Assembly (NCBI RefSeq): GCF_001983105.1
Contig: NZ_MOMC01000016.1
Span: 42,526-48,927, forward strand
Direction: 5' to 3'
Length of the DNA: 6,402 nt
Origin: Pseudofrankia asymbiotica
GTDB lineage: Bacteria; Actinomycetota; Actinomycetes; Frankiales; Frankiaceae
This document shows, piece after piece, positions 5,730-6,402 of this stretch; the first letter of the stretch is position 1; each line of letters opens with the position of its first letter. The notes beneath the pieces are model-generated. The model saw only the letters and a program-made list of their open reading frames with translations, was not told the origin of the DNA and ran no database searches. The translations under genes and the position numbers were made by a program.

Positions 5730-5752
5730 TCGTCCCCCCAGCTCGTCCCCCC
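5729..5752 (-). promoter_or_regulatory. Duplicated Shine-Dalgarno of the DUF445 gene
   Basis: On the minus strand GGGGGGACGAG occurs twice, at 5752-5742 and 5739-5729, with a 13-base period. The second copy runs into the GTG start (its last G is the first base of the codon), placing the G-run four bases away, slightly tight. The first copy's G-run is 17 bases away, too far for direct use at this start. Both can pair with the 3' end of 16S rRNA. Confidence 0.6.
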
Positions 5753-5808
5753 GCGGCCGCTGGACGCGCCGCGCCGGGCATCCATGGTCGCTTCGGGCAA
5801 CGATACGG

Positions 5809-5849
5809 CGGTGGCCGTGACGGACGCGGCGCGTCCGTCACGGCCACCG
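5809..5849 (-). terminator. Perfect 19-bp hairpin just after the flavoenzyme stop
   Basis: CGGTGGCCGTGACGGACGC at 5809-5827 and its exact reverse complement at 5831-5849 enclose only GGC. On the minus strand the stem begins after two bases following the TGA of the cholesterol-oxidase-like gene. Position and stability fit a transcription terminator or mRNA 3'-end stabiliser. No T-run follows on the minus strand (CCGTATCGTT), so termination without a T-run, or an alternative role as a protein-binding palindrome upstream of DUF445, remains possible. Confidence 0.75.
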
Positions 5850-5851
5850 GC

Positions 5852-6402
5852 TCAGGGCAGGAGGGCGTCGAGCAGGGGGCTGGAGAAGACGCGGTTCGGG
5901 TCGTACGTGTCCAGAGTCGCGACCGCCGTGTCGAAGTTGTCCCCGCCGGGCTGGCCGGTCCGCAGCGAGTTCGGCACCGTGGTGCCGATCGCGGTGGTGT
6001 CGGCCCACGCGGCGCTGTTCGTGTAGCCCCAGCCCTTCGACCATTCCACCCGGGCTGAGGCATAGCTGCCGGAATAGTTCGAGAAGACCCAGGCCTCTAC
6101 CTCGCGGTAGAACTGGTTCGCATACGGCGTACCGGGCACGGTGAGAATGTCCAGCCAGACCGCGACGTCCCATTCCGGATGGTCGGGCCGTGGCCGCAGC
6201 GCGGACAGCTGCGGCGAGCCGGCGCTCGGGACGCCGACGTCACCGGCGGTGTCGAGCCCGGTGACCCGAATCTCGACGGGCCCGTTCATCGGGTACTGGT
6301 TGTTGTTCCGGTATGTGGTCAGCTTGGTGTTGTAGTACGTGCAGAACTCGTTGATGACGCGCTGGATGTTCGACCGGCTGGTGAGGATCGCGTAGCCGTT
6401 GG
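5852..6402 (-). CDS. C-terminal part of a cholesterol-oxidase-type FAD enzyme, substrate-binding domain (5' end outside window)
   Basis: The frame is open from the right edge (last full codon 6398-6400) to the TGA at 5852-5854, giving 182 residues. An internal ATG at 6289 is not the start, because the upstream codons read in frame as convincing protein (NGYAILTSRSNIQRVINEF, then TYYNTKLTTYRNNNQYPMNG). Recognisable blocks are MNGPVEIRVTGLD, WDVAVWLDILTVPGTPYANQ, FYREVEAWVFSNYSGSY, RVEWSKGWGYTNSAAWAD, and the end ATLDTYDPNRVFSSPLLDAL. From memory these match the C-terminal substrate-binding domain (PF09129 type) of the VAO-fold, BCO2-like cholesterol oxidases, which oxidise and isomerise cholesterol to cholest-4-en-3-one with FAD. 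The FAD-binding half, any covalent flavin histidine and any export signal are beyond the window, so substrate, flavin linkage and location cannot be judged; related VAO-family oxidases share parts of this fold. A perfect hairpin follows at two bases. Confidence 0.85.
   Translation of the reverse strand, partial: NGYAILTSRSNIQRVINEFCTYYNTKLTTYRNNNQYPMNGPVEIRVTGLDTAGDVGVPSAGSPQLSALRPRPDHPEWDVAVWLDILTVPGTPYANQFYREVEAWVFSNYSGSYASARVEWSKGWGYTNSAAWADTTAIGTTVPNSLRTGQPGGDNFDTAVATLDTYDPNRVFSSPLLDALLP

Noticed and set aside
5522..5800. 92-codon minus-strand frame starting upstream of DUF445
   Set aside because: It is out of frame with DUF445 and overlaps its conserved N-terminus; it is low-complexity Arg/Gly/Ser and has no site for initiation.
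5800..5805. TATCGT on the minus strand as a -10 box for DUF445
   Set aside because: It is plausible by position, but the -35 region would fall inside the 19-bp hairpin and shows no consensus.
4320..6026. 568-codon plus-strand frame opposite DUF445 and the flavoenzyme end
   Set aside because: It spans two minus-strand genes and the hairpin between them; its Asp/Arg/Val/Gln-rich composition is that of an antisense shadow.
1..6402. Defence system, CRISPR array, prophage, transposon or tRNA
   Set aside because: I found no regularly spaced repeats, transposase or integrase motifs, cloverleaf-like sequences or recognisable defence genes on either strand.

Overview
The window is about 70% GC, with GTG starts, G-rich Shine-Dalgarno sites and very long spurious antisense frames. 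Together with the protein families present (an actinobacterial-type DEAD-box helicase, a GT87 membrane mannosyltransferase, DUF445 and a cholesterol-oxidase-like flavoenzyme), this points to the chromosome of a high-GC actinomycete. A Frankia-like or related soil actinobacterium is a reasonable guess, but nothing here fixes the genus.

Layout: (1) 1-116 (+) is the last 37 codons of an unidentified gene. (2) 290-526 (+) is a 78-residue probable zinc-binding protein with a CxC-x3-H-x2-H cluster. (3) A strong hairpin at 535-578 separates it from the convergent helicase gene and has a T-rich run on the helicase side. (4) 641-2362 (-) is a complete DEAD-box RNA helicase with low-complexity Gly/Arg/Ser tails. 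(5) 2363-2880 is 518 bases without a convincing gene. It holds several hairpins, a pair of imperfect direct repeats and a lone TTGACA box close to the helicase start. (6) 2881-4344 (-) is a polytopic GT87-type glycosyltransferase ending in a Ser-Pro repeat. (7) 4470-5729 (-) is a DUF445 membrane protein with a duplicated ribosome-binding sequence and a tandem repeat across its stop codon. (8) 5852-6402 (-) is the C-terminal part of a cholesterol-oxidase-type flavoenzyme. It runs off the right edge and ends two bases before a perfect 19-bp hairpin.

The four genes on the minus strand face the same way, but each is separated by 120 bases or more. Strong hairpins follow the flavoenzyme and the helicase, so they look mostly like independent units rather than one pathway. 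DUF445 and GT87 (125-bp gap, no clear terminator between) are the most likely to be cotranscribed. I see no phage, transposon, CRISPR, toxin-antitoxin or defence module. The unusual content is in the intergenic DNA: two genes have their stop codons inside small duplications, one has a duplicated Shine-Dalgarno, and the helicase leader is long and structured.
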